From Thermoplasmata archaeon (GTDB lineage Archaea; Thermoplasmatota; Thermoplasmata; Lutacidiplasmatales; UBA184): a DNA stretch of 64,000 nucleotides. The stretch's first letter is position 1; every line of letters starts with the position of its first letter. The DNA is taken from assembly GCA_035532555.1 (NCBI GenBank), contig DATKQS010000020.1, forward strand, positions 62,001-126,000. The letters are read 5' to 3'. The translations under genes and the position numbers were made by a program. A model generated the notes under the pieces. That model saw only the letters and a list, made by a program, of their open reading frames with translations, did not search any database and had not been told where the DNA came from. Below, in pieces: positions 44,757-53,935 of the stretch.

Positions 44757-45323
44757 ATGGGCCGGAGCGCGGTCACCGCACGCATCGGACGCGCGTTCTT
44801 CGATCGACCTACGCGGCGGGTCGCCCGCGAACTGCTCGGGACCACGTGCTGGGTCCGCGGAGGAGCCGGAGTGCGTTCCGTGCGCATCGTGGAGACCGAA
44901 GCCTATGTGCAAGACGATCCGGCCAACCACGCCTACCGCGGTCCGACCCGACGCAACCGGTCGATGTTCGAGCGTCCGGGAACCCTGTACGTCTACCGCA
45001 TCCACCAGGTCGTCTGCGCGAACGTCGTGACCCGCCCCGGGGAGGCCGTGCTCCTCCGGGGTGGCGCACCGCTCGGCGGACTGGAAGGGTCGGGCTCCGG
45101 TCCCGGGCGGTTGTGCCGCCTGCTCGGCGTGAACATCCACGATGATGGCACCGATACCGTCCGAGGCTCTCGGATCGGGTTCGCGTCTCGCCCGGACCGG
45201 GTGGGCCGGATTCGAATCGGCCCGCGCGTGGGCGTGAGTCGCGCGACCGAGCGACGGCTGCGCTACTTCGTGGACGGCGATCGGGCGGTCTCCCGTCCGA
45301 GGCGGCCGAGAGCCCTTACTTGA
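44757..45323 (+). CDS. 3-methyladenine DNA glycosylase (AAG/MPG family)
   Basis: 188 residues from ATG 44757; a GTG at 44739 overlapping the previous stop is an in-frame alternative. Signatures: FFDRPTRRVARELLGT, the catalytic Glu in RIVETEAYVQDDPANHAY, RGPTRRNRSMFERPGTLYVY and IGPRVGVSRAT. It removes alkylated and deaminated purines. The 3' end overlaps the rpl37e gene on the other strand by 8 bases. Confidence 0.94.
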   Translation: MGRSAVTARIGRAFFDRPTRRVARELLGTTCWVRGGAGVRSVRIVETEAYVQDDPANHAYRGPTRRNRSMFERPGTLYVYRIHQVVCANVVTRPGEAVLLRGGAPLGGLEGSGSGPGRLCRLLGVNIHDDGTDTVRGSRIGFASRPDRVGRIRIGPRVGVSRATERRLRYFVDGDRAVSRPRRPRALT

Positions 45324-45477
45324 GCTTGGCCCAGTCGTAGTGACGGCGTCGGGCGGTCGCGCCGAACCCGCACGAGGAGCAGACGGCCTTCTGACGGTGG
45401 TAGGAGTGGCGGCCACAGCGGCGGCAGATGACGTGGACGATCTTTCCTCCGCGGCGCGCCGGTGTTCCTTTTCCCAT
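45316..45477 (-). CDS. rpl37e: Ribosomal protein L37e
   Basis: 53 residues, ATG 45477 to TAA 45316, missed by length cut-offs. MGKGTPARRGGKIVHVICRR opens the protein, followed by the zinc finger CRRCGRHSYH...CSSCGFG and YDWAKLK at the end, all diagnostic of archaeal/eukaryotic L37e in the large subunit. It directly follows the LSm gene, an arrangement conserved in many archaea. Confidence 0.96.
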   Translation of the reverse strand: MGKGTPARRGGKIVHVICRRCGRHSYHRQKAVCSSCGFGATARRRHYDWAKLK

Positions 45478-45493
45478 GGTCCTCTCCGATCCG

Positions 45494-45706
45494 TTACGGC
45501 GAGATGTACACGATCGAGTCGCCTCGCAGGAGGGTCAGGCCGCTGTGCGGGGTGACCTCCTCCGCCACGACCTCCTCCGCCGAACTGAGCACGAGGTTCA
45601 GATGCTGGTCGTAGGCGTCCAGGACGCCCCGGAAGGAGCGGCCTCCCTTCATCTCGACCAGGACCCGCTTGTGCAGGCTTTCGTGGAGCGCTTCGAGCGG
45701 CTTCAT
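45494..45706 (-). CDS. LSm/Sm-like archaeal protein (SmAP)
   Basis: 70 residues from ATG 45706. The Sm1 motif is FRGVLDAYDQHLNLVLSSAEE and the Sm2 motif ends LLRGDSIVYIS, both with the conserved Asp, Asn and Gly-Asp residues. It forms a ring that binds U-rich RNA. Operon with rpl37e, 16 bases downstream. A minus-strand GTTATGTG about 30 bases upstream may be the TATA box. Confidence 0.95.
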   Translation of the reverse strand: MKPLEALHESLHKRVLVEMKGGRSFRGVLDAYDQHLNLVLSSAEEVVAEEVTPHSGLTLLRGDSIVYISP

Positions 45707-45777
45707 CTCAGAGCGGCGCCGAGGTCGGAGACCCCACATAACAGTTGCCCCGACGCGGCGCCGCCGTCGTGGCCGCG

Positions 45778-46473
45778 TCAGCGGGGGAGGCTCCGGAGGA
45801 GGGCGAGGAGCAGATGCCGATCCGCACGGCCGCTCGCGCGAGCGGCTCCCGTCCTCGGGAGGGATCCGATGCGGACGAGCCGGCGTGCGATCCGGGCTAC
45901 CGATTCCCTTCCATCGATGCGCACCAGGCGGTTTCCGAGCAGGGGTCCCCATCGGTCCGACCACAGGGCTCGTTCCAGCGTCCCCACTCGCGCGTGGAGC
46001 TCGTCCAGTCGCGCCGGGTGCCCTTCGGGAGATTGCCGCGCCCGCCGACGCCGTACGGACGGCGGGGTGTCGATGAACGCGATCCGATCGGGGAGCCCCA
46101 GACGGCCCGATCGCACCGCCCGATCGACCGATTCCCAGAGCGCGTTCATGGCGGCCGGCTCGGCCCGCCCGATCTCTACCAGCCCCCAGGTGTACGTGAG
46201 AGTGCCGAGAACGCCGGTGTCCAGGTAGACGGTGCGGCCCTGCCGGGCGAGGACGCGCGCCTGTCGCCATCGACGGACGTCCTCACGCAGGAGCCGCCGC
46301 TCGACTCGAACGAGCTCGGGGGAGGAACGGAACTCGAGAGGTACGCGTCGGCCGAGCCGAACGTAGGCCTCGGGTACGGTCGCCCCGCCGCTGAGCGCGC
46401 CCGCCGCGAGGGCGACCGCGCTCTTTCCGGCGGCCGATGGCCCTTCGACCGCGACGATCGCACCGGCGCTCAT
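45778..46473 (-). CDS. P-loop kinase-like protein (nucleotide/AAA_33-type)
   Basis: 231 residues from ATG 46473. Walker A VEGPSAAGKSAVAL is at about 9-22, followed by a long helical region with several Arg and a lid-like RRRRARQSPEGHPARLDEL. The core YLDTGVLGTLTY resembles the substrate-side segment of thymidylate-kinase-like enzymes. Family is P-loop small-molecule kinase; the substrate cannot be named. Divergent from folP. Confidence 0.8.
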   Translation of the reverse strand: MSAGAIVAVEGPSAAGKSAVALAAGALSGGATVPEAYVRLGRRVPLEFRSSPELVRVERRLLREDVRRWRQARVLARQGRTVYLDTGVLGTLTYTWGLVEIGRAEPAAMNALWESVDRAVRSGRLGLPDRIAFIDTPPSVRRRRARQSPEGHPARLDELHARVGTLERALWSDRWGPLLGNRLVRIDGRESVARIARRLVRIGSLPRTGAARASGRADRHLLLALLRSLPR

Positions 46474-46522
46474 CGGCGCGGGACGACGGGCGGAACCATG
46501 AGGTCGGCGACCGCCTCCGGGG

Positions 46523-46530
46523 GCTTTAAT
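46523..46530 (+). promoter_or_regulatory. TATA box for folP
   Basis: GCTTTAAT, centred 27 bases before GTG 46553. It overlaps the earlier in-frame ATG at 46529, which argues that this ATG is not in the mRNA and that translation starts, leaderless, at 46553. Confidence 0.5.
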
Positions 46531-46552
46531 GGATGTCACCGCTCGCCGGGCC

Positions 46553-47845
46553 GTGAGCGGCGAGACCCCGCGCGCCGAGCATCGCCATGCTCACACCGCC
46601 CGCGTGCTGGATACGAGCTCCCTGGCGGAGCTCGCCGAGGAGCTGAGACGGACCCAAAGCGACCCGGAGGGAGTCGGCATCATGACGCGCAAGGGGCGCA
46701 TCTATCCCGTCCGGCTCGACGAGGTCTCGTTGAGGGCCGCGGTGCTCCTGAAGCAGGAGATGCTCGCGGTGGGCGGCGATGCCTCCCACGCTCGGGGCGT
46801 CGCGGACCTCTCCGTCGAGCACAGTGCGGTGGTCCTGTTGGCGACCTGGGGCCAGTATCAGCGACTGATCCCGAAACTGCGGCGCCAACCGTTCCGTCTC
46901 CGCGAGGTCGCGGAGGAGGTGGACGAAGCCCTCCGGAATTACACGCACCGGGGCCCGCGCACGATCCGAGGGGCGCACCGCTCGCTCGTGGTCGGAGACC
47001 GGCCCCGAGTGATGGGGGTCGTCAACGTGACCCCGGACTCGTTCAGCGATGGGGGGCAGTACCTCGATCCTGAACGCGCGATCGCGCAGGTGCTGCGGCT
47101 CGCGCAGGAAGGCGCGGACGCGATCGACATCGGGGGAGAGTCCACCCGGCCGGGCGCAACCCCCATCGCTCCGGAGGAGGAGTGGCGGAGGATCGGTCCG
47201 GTCCTCGCCGGCCTCGAGGAGCACATCGACCGCCTCCGGATCCCGATCAGCGTGGACACGCGTCACGCCGAGGTCGCCCGCCGGGCGATCGAGGCGGGCG
47301 CCGACATCATCAACGACGTGACGGGGCTCGACGCGCCCGAAATGCGTCGCGTGATCCACGAGCATCGCGCGGCGGCGATCCTCATGCACATGCGGGGAAC
47401 GCCCGCGACGATGCAGCTCGATACGAGCTACTCCGACCTACGGGCGGAGGTCTTCCGATCGCTCGCCCACGCCACCGACCGGGCGATCGCCGAAGGGATC
47501 CCCGCGGAACGGCTGATCGTCGACCCGGGCCTCGGGTTCGGCAAATCCGCGGAGCAGAGCCTCGAGCTCCTCACCCACGTCGGCGAGCTGCGGAGCCTCG
47601 GGTACCCGGTCGTCCTCGGGGCATCGCGCAAATCGATGCTCGGACCGGGCTCCTCCGAGAACCGCACGGAAGCGGGCCTCGCAGCCGCCGTGCTCGCCGC
47701 GTGGAACGGGGCGGACCTCCTCCGGGTGCACGACGTCGCCGCGACCGTCCGGGCACTATCGATCGTGACGCGCTCGCGCGCGCGGACGCACCCGGAGGGC
47801 GAGGAGACCGAGGCGCTCGCTCGGCCGGAAGAGATCGAGCGCTAG
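46553..47845 (+). CDS. folP: Dihydropteroate synthase with N-terminal extension
   Basis: 430 residues if GTG 46553 is used (438 from ATG 46529). The C-terminal 280 residues are a complete pterin-binding TIM barrel: VMGVVNVTPDSFSDGGQ, GGESTRPGA, ISVDTRHAEVA, DIINDVTG, LIVDPGLGFGKS, LGASRKSM. It joins 4-aminobenzoate-type substrates to dihydropterin, giving folate-type cofactor, consistent with gcvT upstream. The first 140 residues are an extra domain (SLAELAEELRRTQSDPEGVG, HSAVVLLATWGQYQRLI) I do not recognise. Confidence 0.9.
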   Translation: MSGETPRAEHRHAHTARVLDTSSLAELAEELRRTQSDPEGVGIMTRKGRIYPVRLDEVSLRAAVLLKQEMLAVGGDASHARGVADLSVEHSAVVLLATWGQYQRLIPKLRRQPFRLREVAEEVDEALRNYTHRGPRTIRGAHRSLVVGDRPRVMGVVNVTPDSFSDGGQYLDPERAIAQVLRLAQEGADAIDIGGESTRPGATPIAPEEEWRRIGPVLAGLEEHIDRLRIPISVDTRHAEVARRAIEAGADIINDVTGLDAPEMRRVIHEHRAAAILMHMRGTPATMQLDTSYSDLRAEVFRSLAHATDRAIAEGIPAERLIVDPGLGFGKSAEQSLELLTHVGELRSLGYPVVLGASRKSMLGPGSSENRTEAGLAAAVLAAWNGADLLRVHDVAATVRALSIVTRSRARTHPEGEETEALARPEEIER

Positions 47846-48027
47846 CCCGACTTCGTCGTCGCATCGGGAGGCGCATCGACCTCGAGGACGAGCGAGCCCT
47901 GGTAGCCGCAGTTCTTGCAGAGATAGACCTGCCCCGTGATCATCCCGGCGACCAGGTAGATCTCCGGGGAGCGGCACTGCGGGCAGAGGAGGAAGGACTC
48001 ACGCTTCTTGTGTCTCAGGCGCGTCAT
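47842..48027 (-). CDS. 61-residue zinc-ribbon protein coupled to gyrA
   Basis: ATG 48027 lies inside the end of gyrA (29-base overlap), last gene of the rps15-recJ-gyrA unit. A basic start ([11 protein letters not shown]) is followed by one ribbon, [14 protein letters not shown]...[13 protein letters not shown], of the TFIIS/RPB9-like shape. Probably a nucleic-acid or RNA polymerase-binding protein; no named family. Confidence 0.85.
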   Translation of the reverse strand: MTRLRHKKRESFLLCPQCRSPEIYLVAGMITGQVYLCKNCGYQGSLVLEVDAPPDATTKSG

Positions 48028-50545
48028 CGGCCCCTCCGTCGGCGGGAGGCGGGGAGCTGCCCGCCGGCGCTTCCTCGGTGACCGTCGTCAGTGCGACCGC
48101 GTCGCGGACGGTATCCCCTTCGTCGAGCCGAATCACCCGGACGCCCATCGTATTGCGGTCCTGCGAGCGGATCCCCTTGACCGCGGCGCGGATCGTGATA
48201 CCGTTCTGGGTCGTGACCAGGATCTCGGAGTCGTCGGTGGTGGGAAGGACGGCGACCACCGAGCCGTTGCGGCCTCCCGTGCGGATCGTGCGTACGCCCT
48301 TCGCACCGCGGCTCGTGCGGCGGTAGTCCTTCGTCTCGCTGCGCTTGCCGTACCCTTCGCTCGTGAGGGAAAGCAGGTAGGGATACTCGGCGCTCACGGG
48401 CGACATGGCGACGACGTGGTCTCCCTTCCCACCGGAGAGGCGGACCCCGATCACGCCGTAGGTGGCCCGTCCCATCGGCCGCACGTCCGAGAGCGGGAAG
48501 CGAACGAGCTGGCCGGCGTACGTGGCGAGGATGATCTCGACCTCGGGCTCGGGGATGTGGGCGACGTCGACGAGCTCGTCGCCCTCCTCGAGCAAGATCG
48601 CCTGGATCCCGTTCGTGCGGATGTTCTGGAACTCGTCGAGCTTGGTTCGCTTGACGATACCGCGACGCGTGGCGAAGAAGAGATCGCCCTCGCTTTCGAT
48701 GTCCCGGACGGGCAGGAGCGTCTGCACCCGCTCGCCATCCTTCAGCCGCTCGAGCAGGTTGATCAGCGCCTTGCCCTTGGAATGCCGGCTTCCCTCCGGG
48801 AGCTCGTAGGCCTTGAGGCGGTAGACCCGCCCGAGGTTCGTGAAGAACAGCACGTGGTCGTGGGTCCGGGTGACGAACGTCCGGATCACGATGTCCTCCT
48901 CCTTCGTCTCCATTTGGACGAGGCCGCGCCCGCCGCGCCGCTGGCGACGGTACTGATCGAGCGGCAGACGCTTGATGTAGCCGTCCCGGGTGACGAGGAC
49001 GACGACGTCCGTGTCGGGGATGAGGTCCTCGAGCGTGCGCTCGGTGAACTCCGGAACGATCTCGGTACGTCGCTTGTCGCCGAACCGGTGCTTGAGGTCG
49101 GCGAGCTCCGCCGCGATGAGCGCGTCTCGCTCGGCGGGCGAGGCGAGGATCGCTCTCAGACGCTTGATCAGCGCCTCCCTCTCCTCCTTCTCCTTCTGGA
49201 CGGCCTCGCGTTCCAGGCCCGTGAGGCGGACCAGTCGCATGTCGAGGATCGCCTTCGCCTGCTCGCTCGAGAGCAGGAACTTGCCCATGAGGCTCGTCTC
49301 CGCGGCGGCCGCGTCCTTCGACCGCCGGATGATCTTGATCACTTCCTCGATGTGATCGATCGCGATCAGGAACCCTTCGAGGAGGTGCAGCCGTTCCTCG
49401 GCCTTGCGCAGTTCGAACTGGGTCCGGCGGGTGATGACCGTGCGGCGGTGGCCGAGATGGAGCTCGAGCAGCTGCTTGAGCGACAGCACCTCCGGGCGCC
49501 CGCCGACGATGCACAGGTTGATCACGCCGAAGCTCGTCTCGAGCGGAGTGTGCTCGAAGATCCGGTTGAGCACGATCTCGGCTTGCGCATCCCGCCGTAG
49601 CTCGAGCACCACGCTCGTTCCGTTCCGATCGGATTCGTCCCGCAGATCGGTGACCCCGTCGATCCGCTTGCTCTTGACGAGATCGGCGATGAGCTCGAGC
49701 AGGTTGGTCTTGTTGACCTCGTACGGGATCTCCGTCACGACGATCTCGTTGCGTCCGTCCCGCTCGCGGGGCAGCGCCGTCCCGCGAAGGTGCAGGGTGC
49801 CCCGGCCGGTTTCGTACGCCTCTCGGATCCCCTCGGTCGACAGGGCGCCGCCGGTCGGGAAGTCCGGCCCCGGGAGGACCTTCATGAGATCGTCGAGCGA
49901 CGCCTCGGGGCGCTTCAGGAGCAGATGCAGCGCGTCGACGACCTCGCCCAGGTTGTGCGGCGGCATGTTCGTCGCCATGCCGACCGCGATCCCCGCCGAT
50001 CCGTTGACGAGCAGGTTCGGGAGCTTGGAGGGCACGACGCGAGGCTCGCGCAGCGTCCCGTCGAAATTGTCCGACCAATCGACCGTCTCGCTCTCGATGT
50101 CCTGGAGCATCTCCTCCGCGAGGGGGCTCAAGCGGGCCTCGGTGTACCGCATCGCGGCGGGGGAATCGCCATCGATCGAGCCGAAGTTCCCCTGACCGTC
50201 GATGAGCGGGTAGCGCAGGCTGAACGTCTGGGCCATGCGCACGAGCGCGTCGTACACGGCCAGATCCCCGTGGGGGTGGTACTTTCCGAGGACGTCTCCG
50301 ACCGTGCGCGCGGACTTGCGGTAGGGCCGGTCGTGGGTGGCACCGGACTCCCACATCGACCAGAGGATCCGCCGGTGCACTGGCTTGAGCCCATCTCGAC
50401 CTTCGGGCAGCGCGCGCCCGACGATCACGCTCATGGCATAATCGATGTACGAGCGGTGCATCTCCCGCTCGAGCGGCTGAAGGTGGATCCGGTCTCCGTC
50501 GGAGTCGGGCGGAGCCACCGGTTCGAGCGGGGCGGGATCGGTCAT
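47999..50545 (-). CDS. gyrA: DNA gyrase subunit A
   Basis: 848 residues from ATG 50545, overlapping the upstream stop (ATGA). The catalytic Tyr134 is in [10 protein letters not shown]. The GyrA box QRRGGRGL is present, so this is a true supercoiling gyrase rather than Topo IV, followed by a six-bladed C-terminal wheel. The helix-4 segment [13 protein letters not shown] has Leu95 where the quinolone-contact Ser83 of Escherichia coli would be. Gyrase in archaea is of bacterial origin, typical of euryarchaea including Thermoplasmata. gyrB is not adjacent. Confidence 0.97.
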   Translation of the reverse strand: MTDPAPLEPVAPPDSDGDRIHLQPLEREMHRSYIDYAMSVIVGRALPEGRDGLKPVHRRILWSMWESGATHDRPYRKSARTVGDVLGKYHPHGDLAVYDALVRMAQTFSLRYPLIDGQGNFGSIDGDSPAAMRYTEARLSPLAEEMLQDIESETVDWSDNFDGTLREPRVVPSKLPNLLVNGSAGIAVGMATNMPPHNLGEVVDALHLLLKRPEASLDDLMKVLPGPDFPTGGALSTEGIREAYETGRGTLHLRGTALPRERDGRNEIVVTEIPYEVNKTNLLELIADLVKSKRIDGVTDLRDESDRNGTSVVLELRRDAQAEIVLNRIFEHTPLETSFGVINLCIVGGRPEVLSLKQLLELHLGHRRTVITRRTQFELRKAEERLHLLEGFLIAIDHIEEVIKIIRRSKDAAAAETSLMGKFLLSSEQAKAILDMRLVRLTGLEREAVQKEKEEREALIKRLRAILASPAERDALIAAELADLKHRFGDKRRTEIVPEFTERTLEDLIPDTDVVVLVTRDGYIKRLPLDQYRRQRRGGRGLVQMETKEEDIVIRTFVTRTHDHVLFFTNLGRVYRLKAYELPEGSRHSKGKALINLLERLKDGERVQTLLPVRDIESEGDLFFATRRGIVKRTKLDEFQNIRTNGIQAILLEEGDELVDVAHIPEPEVEIILATYAGQLVRFPLSDVRPMGRATYGVIGVRLSGGKGDHVVAMSPVSAEYPYLLSLTSEGYGKRSETKDYRRTSRGAKGVRTIRTGGRNGSVVAVLPTTDDSEILVTTQNGITIRAAVKGIRSQDRNTMGVRVIRLDEGDTVRDAVALTTVTEEAPAGSSPPPADGGADDAPETQEA

Positions 50546-51939
50546 GCGCGGGCTCCTCCCGCGTGCGCGTGGAACTGACCGGCAATCTCGCGGTCGGCGA
50601 CGCCGAGGAACTGGTCGCGCGTGCCGGGAGGAATCGTGGCTCCGCTCGCGACCTTGTGCCCTCCGCCTTCGCCCCCGACCGTCTGGGCCGCGATGCGGCA
50701 GACCGCCGAAAGATCGAGGCCGCGAGCGACCAAGCGAAGGGTTCCGCGGGCCGAAACCTTGACCGGGCCGGCGCCCTCCGAGAAGACGACCACCGGTCGA
50801 TCCGGATCGAGCAAGTAGTTCATGGCCAATCCCGCCTGAGTTCCTGCGAGGGTCGTGTCCGGGCTCGCGAACCACTGCAAGGCACTCATCGAATTAAGGC
50901 CCCCCTCCTCGAGCCGCCGCAAGCCGGCGAGGATACCATCCCGCCAGGTCCCTTCCGCCTCCCGCGCCCGTTGAAGCGCCCCCGCGTCCCCGAGGGCCAG
51001 GGCAACCCCGACCCCGGGGGTTCCGACGCGTCCCGTGGCGTTCTGCAGGTTCGCGAGCTCCTCCGCGTCCATGCCGAGTGCCGGGACGAACCAGCGCGGT
51101 TGGTCGAGGATCGCCACGAACTCCGGGAGCACCCGGTGGGCGACGAGCCATGCGCGCAGGTCCTCTGTCAGTCGGGCGAGCTCGGCCGGTCCGAGCGAGG
51201 AAAGGGGGCGATCGGGTTCGATCCCGAGTCCGCGCACGTGTCGTGCGACGGCCTCCGGCTGGCCCGAGAGCCCCGCGAAGTACGGATCGATGCTCCGTGC
51301 GAGCGCCTCCCCGATCGTGCGGCCGAACAGGGCGAGACCCGGGCGCTGGACGATCAGCGAGCGCTTGGAGGCCTCTTCGGTCAGACGAGCGTTCAGCCCG
51401 CGGAACCCTCCCACGTGCTGCCGATCGGCGATCGCTCCCGAGAGACCCCAGGGTGCGTTGTCCCAGTTCACGGGGTCGAGGAACACGGTGAACAGCCACG
51501 TCAGAGTGCTCGCGCACATCTCCTCCATTCCGTCGACGCCCCAGTCGAGAGGATCGACGAAGGCGACGTGCTCGGGCAGCGCGGGGGGGTGGGGCAGCCC
51601 GGGATAGCGGTGGTGGTCCAGCACGACCACGGGGTGCGGGTTCCGGGCGAAGAGGTCGAGCCAACTCGCCCCCGTATCGACGACGAGGACCGGCCCCGCG
51701 GTCGCTCGGAGGAGCTCGGCCATGCGCTCTCGCTCCACTCCGAGGAGAGGGGTCGCCTGAGCGGGGCAGCCGAGTCGGGCGAGCGCCCGCAGCGCGCTCG
51801 ACGCGCTGGCGATCCCGTCGCCGTCGTAATGGTAGATGACCCGCCAGCGGCCCGGGTGCGCGAGGAAGAGCTCCCGCGCGCGAGTGAACTCGGCTTCGTA
51901 GCGAGGATCGGAAACGAAGCCGTCGGGCCCGGAGGCCAT
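50542..51939 (-). CDS. DHH/DHHA1 phosphoesterase, archaeal RecJ/GAN-like
   Basis: 465 residues from ATG 51939. DHH motifs: [14 protein letters not shown] (motif I), VLVVDTGAS (II), VVLDHHRYP (III), FVDPLDWG (IV); the DHHA1 end has [13 protein letters not shown]. All metal ligands look intact, so nuclease activity is likely. It lies between rps15 and gyrA with 1- to 4-base overlaps. Archaeal RecJ homologues (GAN) near rps15 bind the GINS/CMG replisome, so a replication or ssDNA-processing role is expected. Confidence 0.9.
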   Translation of the reverse strand: MASGPDGFVSDPRYEAEFTRARELFLAHPGRWRVIYHYDGDGIASASSALRALARLGCPAQATPLLGVERERMAELLRATAGPVLVVDTGASWLDLFARNPHPVVVLDHHRYPGLPHPPALPEHVAFVDPLDWGVDGMEEMCASTLTWLFTVFLDPVNWDNAPWGLSGAIADRQHVGGFRGLNARLTEEASKRSLIVQRPGLALFGRTIGEALARSIDPYFAGLSGQPEAVARHVRGLGIEPDRPLSSLGPAELARLTEDLRAWLVAHRVLPEFVAILDQPRWFVPALGMDAEELANLQNATGRVGTPGVGVALALGDAGALQRAREAEGTWRDGILAGLRRLEEGGLNSMSALQWFASPDTTLAGTQAGLAMNYLLDPDRPVVVFSEGAGPVKVSARGTLRLVARGLDLSAVCRIAAQTVGGEGGGHKVASGATIPPGTRDQFLGVADREIAGQFHAHAGGARA

Positions 51940-52394
51940 CACTCCACCTGGAGCGCAGCCCCTGCGGCCGAGTACCGCCAGGAGTCGGGGAGCACCTTGT
52001 GCTGCCGATAGTACCGAGCGAGGCGTCGGATCCGCGACTCGACCAGCGACAGGCCCCGCTTGTTCGAGTTGTCTTTGGGATGAGTGAGAAGGTGACGCTG
52101 GAGGTGGACGACCCGCTTCAGGAGCGCCTGGAGATCCTCGGGAAGTTCCTGGGTGATCCCGTTCGCCTTGAGCACGCGGCCGAGGCGTTCGTTGGTCAGC
52201 AGGCGGACGGAGGGAATCCCGTAGCTGTCCCGGAGCGTCTGCCCGACCTGGGCACCCGACATCCCGCCCTTGGCGAGCTTGACGGCGGCCTCGACCACCT
52301 CCTCTTTGGAGGAGGTCACCCACTCCGGCTTGGTCGCCGGGAACGGCCGGTGGGATCCGGCGCGACCCTTTCGGCCGGAGTGGATTCGGGACAT
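51939..52394 (-). CDS. rps15: Ribosomal protein S15 (archaeal S15P/S13e)
   Basis: 151 residues, the long archaeal/eukaryotic form with an N-terminal extension SRIHSGRKGRAGSHRPF and the core HLLTHPKDNSNKRGLSLVESRIRRLARYY. It binds 16S rRNA in the 30S platform. First gene of the minus unit rps15-recJ-gyrA-zinc ribbon, behind a TATA box about 28 bases upstream. Confidence 0.97.
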   Translation of the reverse strand: MSRIHSGRKGRAGSHRPFPATKPEWVTSSKEEVVEAAVKLAKGGMSGAQVGQTLRDSYGIPSVRLLTNERLGRVLKANGITQELPEDLQALLKRVVHLQRHLLTHPKDNSNKRGLSLVESRIRRLARYYRQHKVLPDSWRYSAAGAALQVE

Positions 52395-52417
52395 GGCCGG
52401 GCGCCGAGATACGTACC

Positions 52418-52427
52418 CTACTTAACC
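52418..52427 (-). promoter_or_regulatory. TATA box for the rps15 operon
   Basis: Minus-strand GGTTAAGTAG centred about 28 bases before ATG 52394, predicting a leaderless or nearly leaderless transcript for the four-gene unit. Confidence 0.6.
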
Positions 52428-52531
52428 ATGCTCCGCCCGAGGGGGGCCCCGTCTCCCGCCCCCCTCGTGGGTCGCCCCAACCCGGGAGGGAGGAGGGCCC
52501 GCTCGGGCGGTTCCTTTACAATCTGTGGAGC

Positions 52532-53698
52532 GTGGCGGGAGCGAGGACGTTGACCGACAAGGAGGAGTTCGTCGTCACCCCGTACGAGGTGAAGGGGCGG
52601 ATCGATTACGCGAAGCTCCGCGAACAGTTCGGCACCCAGGACCTGAGCGCGTCCATTCTCGATCGGCTCCAGAAGCTGGCCGGCGGGGAGCTCCCTCCGT
52701 TGCTGACACGCGGGGTCTACTACTCCCATCGCGACCTCAATCTCGTCCTCGACCAGTACGCCCGTGGCCACCCCTTCTTCCTGTACTCGGGCCGGGGCCC
52801 ATCGGGGCCGCTCCACATCTCCCACCTGGTCCCGTTCGAGCTGTGCCGGTGGCTCCAAGAGAAGCTTGGGGTGGAGATGTACATCCAGATCACCGACGAC
52901 GAGAAGTTCTGGGCGAGGGCCCAGCTCACGCGCGAGGACTCCGTCCGTTGGGGCTACGAGAACCTGCTCGATATCCTCGCGGTCGGCTTCGATCCGAAGC
53001 GAACCCACGTCTTCTTTGATTCCCGGTCGATCGCGGCGCTCTACCCGCTCGCGATCCGCGTCGCGCGCAAGATCCCCTACTCTACCGTCAAGGCCGTCTT
53101 CGGGTTCCCCCCGAGCACGAACATCGGTCTCGTGTTCTACACCGCGCTCCAAACCGTGCCGTGCTTCTACCCCTCGTGGGAGAGCGGCAAAGCCATCCCT
53201 TGCCTGATCCCATGCGGGATCGACCAAGACCCGCACTTCCGCGTCACGCGCGATATCGCGGAGGGACTCGGCTACCCCAAGCCCGCGCTCATCCACAGCC
53301 AGATGATCCCGGGCCTGCTGGGCGAGGGCGTGATGTCCACCACGGGCAACGAGAAGGACAACGCGCTCTTCCTCAACGATCCTCCGAAGGTCGTCGAGCG
53401 CAAGGTCCGTCGGGCGTTCACGGGGGGCCGGGCGAGCGTCGAGGAGCAGCGTCGCCTCGGGGCGAACCCAGAGATCTGCTCGGTCTGGGCGCTGTGGAAG
53501 ACCCGCTTCGCCCCGAATCCGAAGGAGTTCGAACAGATCACGGCCGACTGCCGGTCCGGCGCGTTGCTCTGCGGGGATTGCAAGTCGAACCTCCTCGAGA
53601 AGGTCCACGCGTTCTATCGCGCGCACGCCGAGGCCCGGGAGAAGGTCCGGGACTGGGCCGAATCGACGATCATCACCCGAGCTCCGAAGCCGGATTGA
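52532..53698 (+). CDS. trpS: Tryptophanyl-tRNA synthetase, archaeal type
   Basis: 388 residues from GTG 52532 (TTG 52550 possible). The class I HIGH-like motif is GPSGPLHISHL near 89-99; the Trp-binding region includes FWARAQLTRED and IPCGIDQDPHFRVTRD. The second ATP motif, usually KMSAS in this family, reads VMSTTGNEKDN near 266, so the first Lys is missing. A CGDCKSN near the C-terminus is a family feature. It charges tRNA-Trp; activity with the changed motif is assumed because this is the only trpS in view. Confidence 0.94.
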   Translation: MAGARTLTDKEEFVVTPYEVKGRIDYAKLREQFGTQDLSASILDRLQKLAGGELPPLLTRGVYYSHRDLNLVLDQYARGHPFFLYSGRGPSGPLHISHLVPFELCRWLQEKLGVEMYIQITDDEKFWARAQLTREDSVRWGYENLLDILAVGFDPKRTHVFFDSRSIAALYPLAIRVARKIPYSTVKAVFGFPPSTNIGLVFYTALQTVPCFYPSWESGKAIPCLIPCGIDQDPHFRVTRDIAEGLGYPKPALIHSQMIPGLLGEGVMSTTGNEKDNALFLNDPPKVVERKVRRAFTGGRASVEEQRRLGANPEICSVWALWKTRFAPNPKEFEQITADCRSGALLCGDCKSNLLEKVHAFYRAHAEAREKVRDWAESTIITRAPKPD

Positions 53699-53701
53699 CC
53701 G

Positions 53702-53719
53702 TCCCGCGCCACCGCGGGA
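53702..53719 (+). other. G+C-rich hairpin after trpS
   Basis: TCCCGCG and CGCGGGA flank a CCAC loop, starting four bases after the trpS stop. There is no U-tract, so a termination role is uncertain; it may protect the mRNA end. Confidence 0.4.
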
Positions 53720-53769
53720 GCGGGCCCAGAGTCGGTGGTGCGTGCGAATGCCTGGCTCGGCTTCGAGAG

Positions 53770-53778
53770 CTTTAAATA
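53770..53778 (+). promoter_or_regulatory. Strong TATA box upstream of the SSB gene
   Basis: CTTTAAATA, a consensus archaeal TATA box, but 160 bases before the SSB start, far more than any other box in the window. A start near 53800 is predicted. Confidence 0.65.
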
Positions 53779-53935
53779 CTACACCCGGAGTAGCTACGTT
53801 CGAAGGAATCGAAGAGCCGCGCCCGGAGCGAGCGTCTAGCCCGTCCTATTTTTTGGAACGAGTTGTTCGCGCGAGCCGAGAGTGGTTTGAAAATTCCGAG
53901 AGAAACCAACCCAAAGGAAAGAGGCGACAAGAGAG
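53779..53935 (+). other. Long SSB leader, or small RNA gene
   Basis: 157 bases with no open frame between the TATA box and the SSB ATG, while most transcripts here have leaders under 40 bases. It contains CCTATTTTTTGG near 53846-53857, a T6 tract that could end a transcript of about 55 nt starting near 53800, and an A-rich, purine-rich stretch (CCCAAAGGAAAGAGGCGACAAG) before the ATG that resembles a ribosome-loading region. Either a regulatory 5' UTR of an abundant protein or a separate small RNA plus a second promoter. Confidence 0.45.

Noticed and set aside
53798-53857. tRNA-like GTTCGAA in the SSB leader
   Set aside because: No acceptor, D or anticodon stems can be built around it; only the TATA box and T6 tract support a possible transcript.
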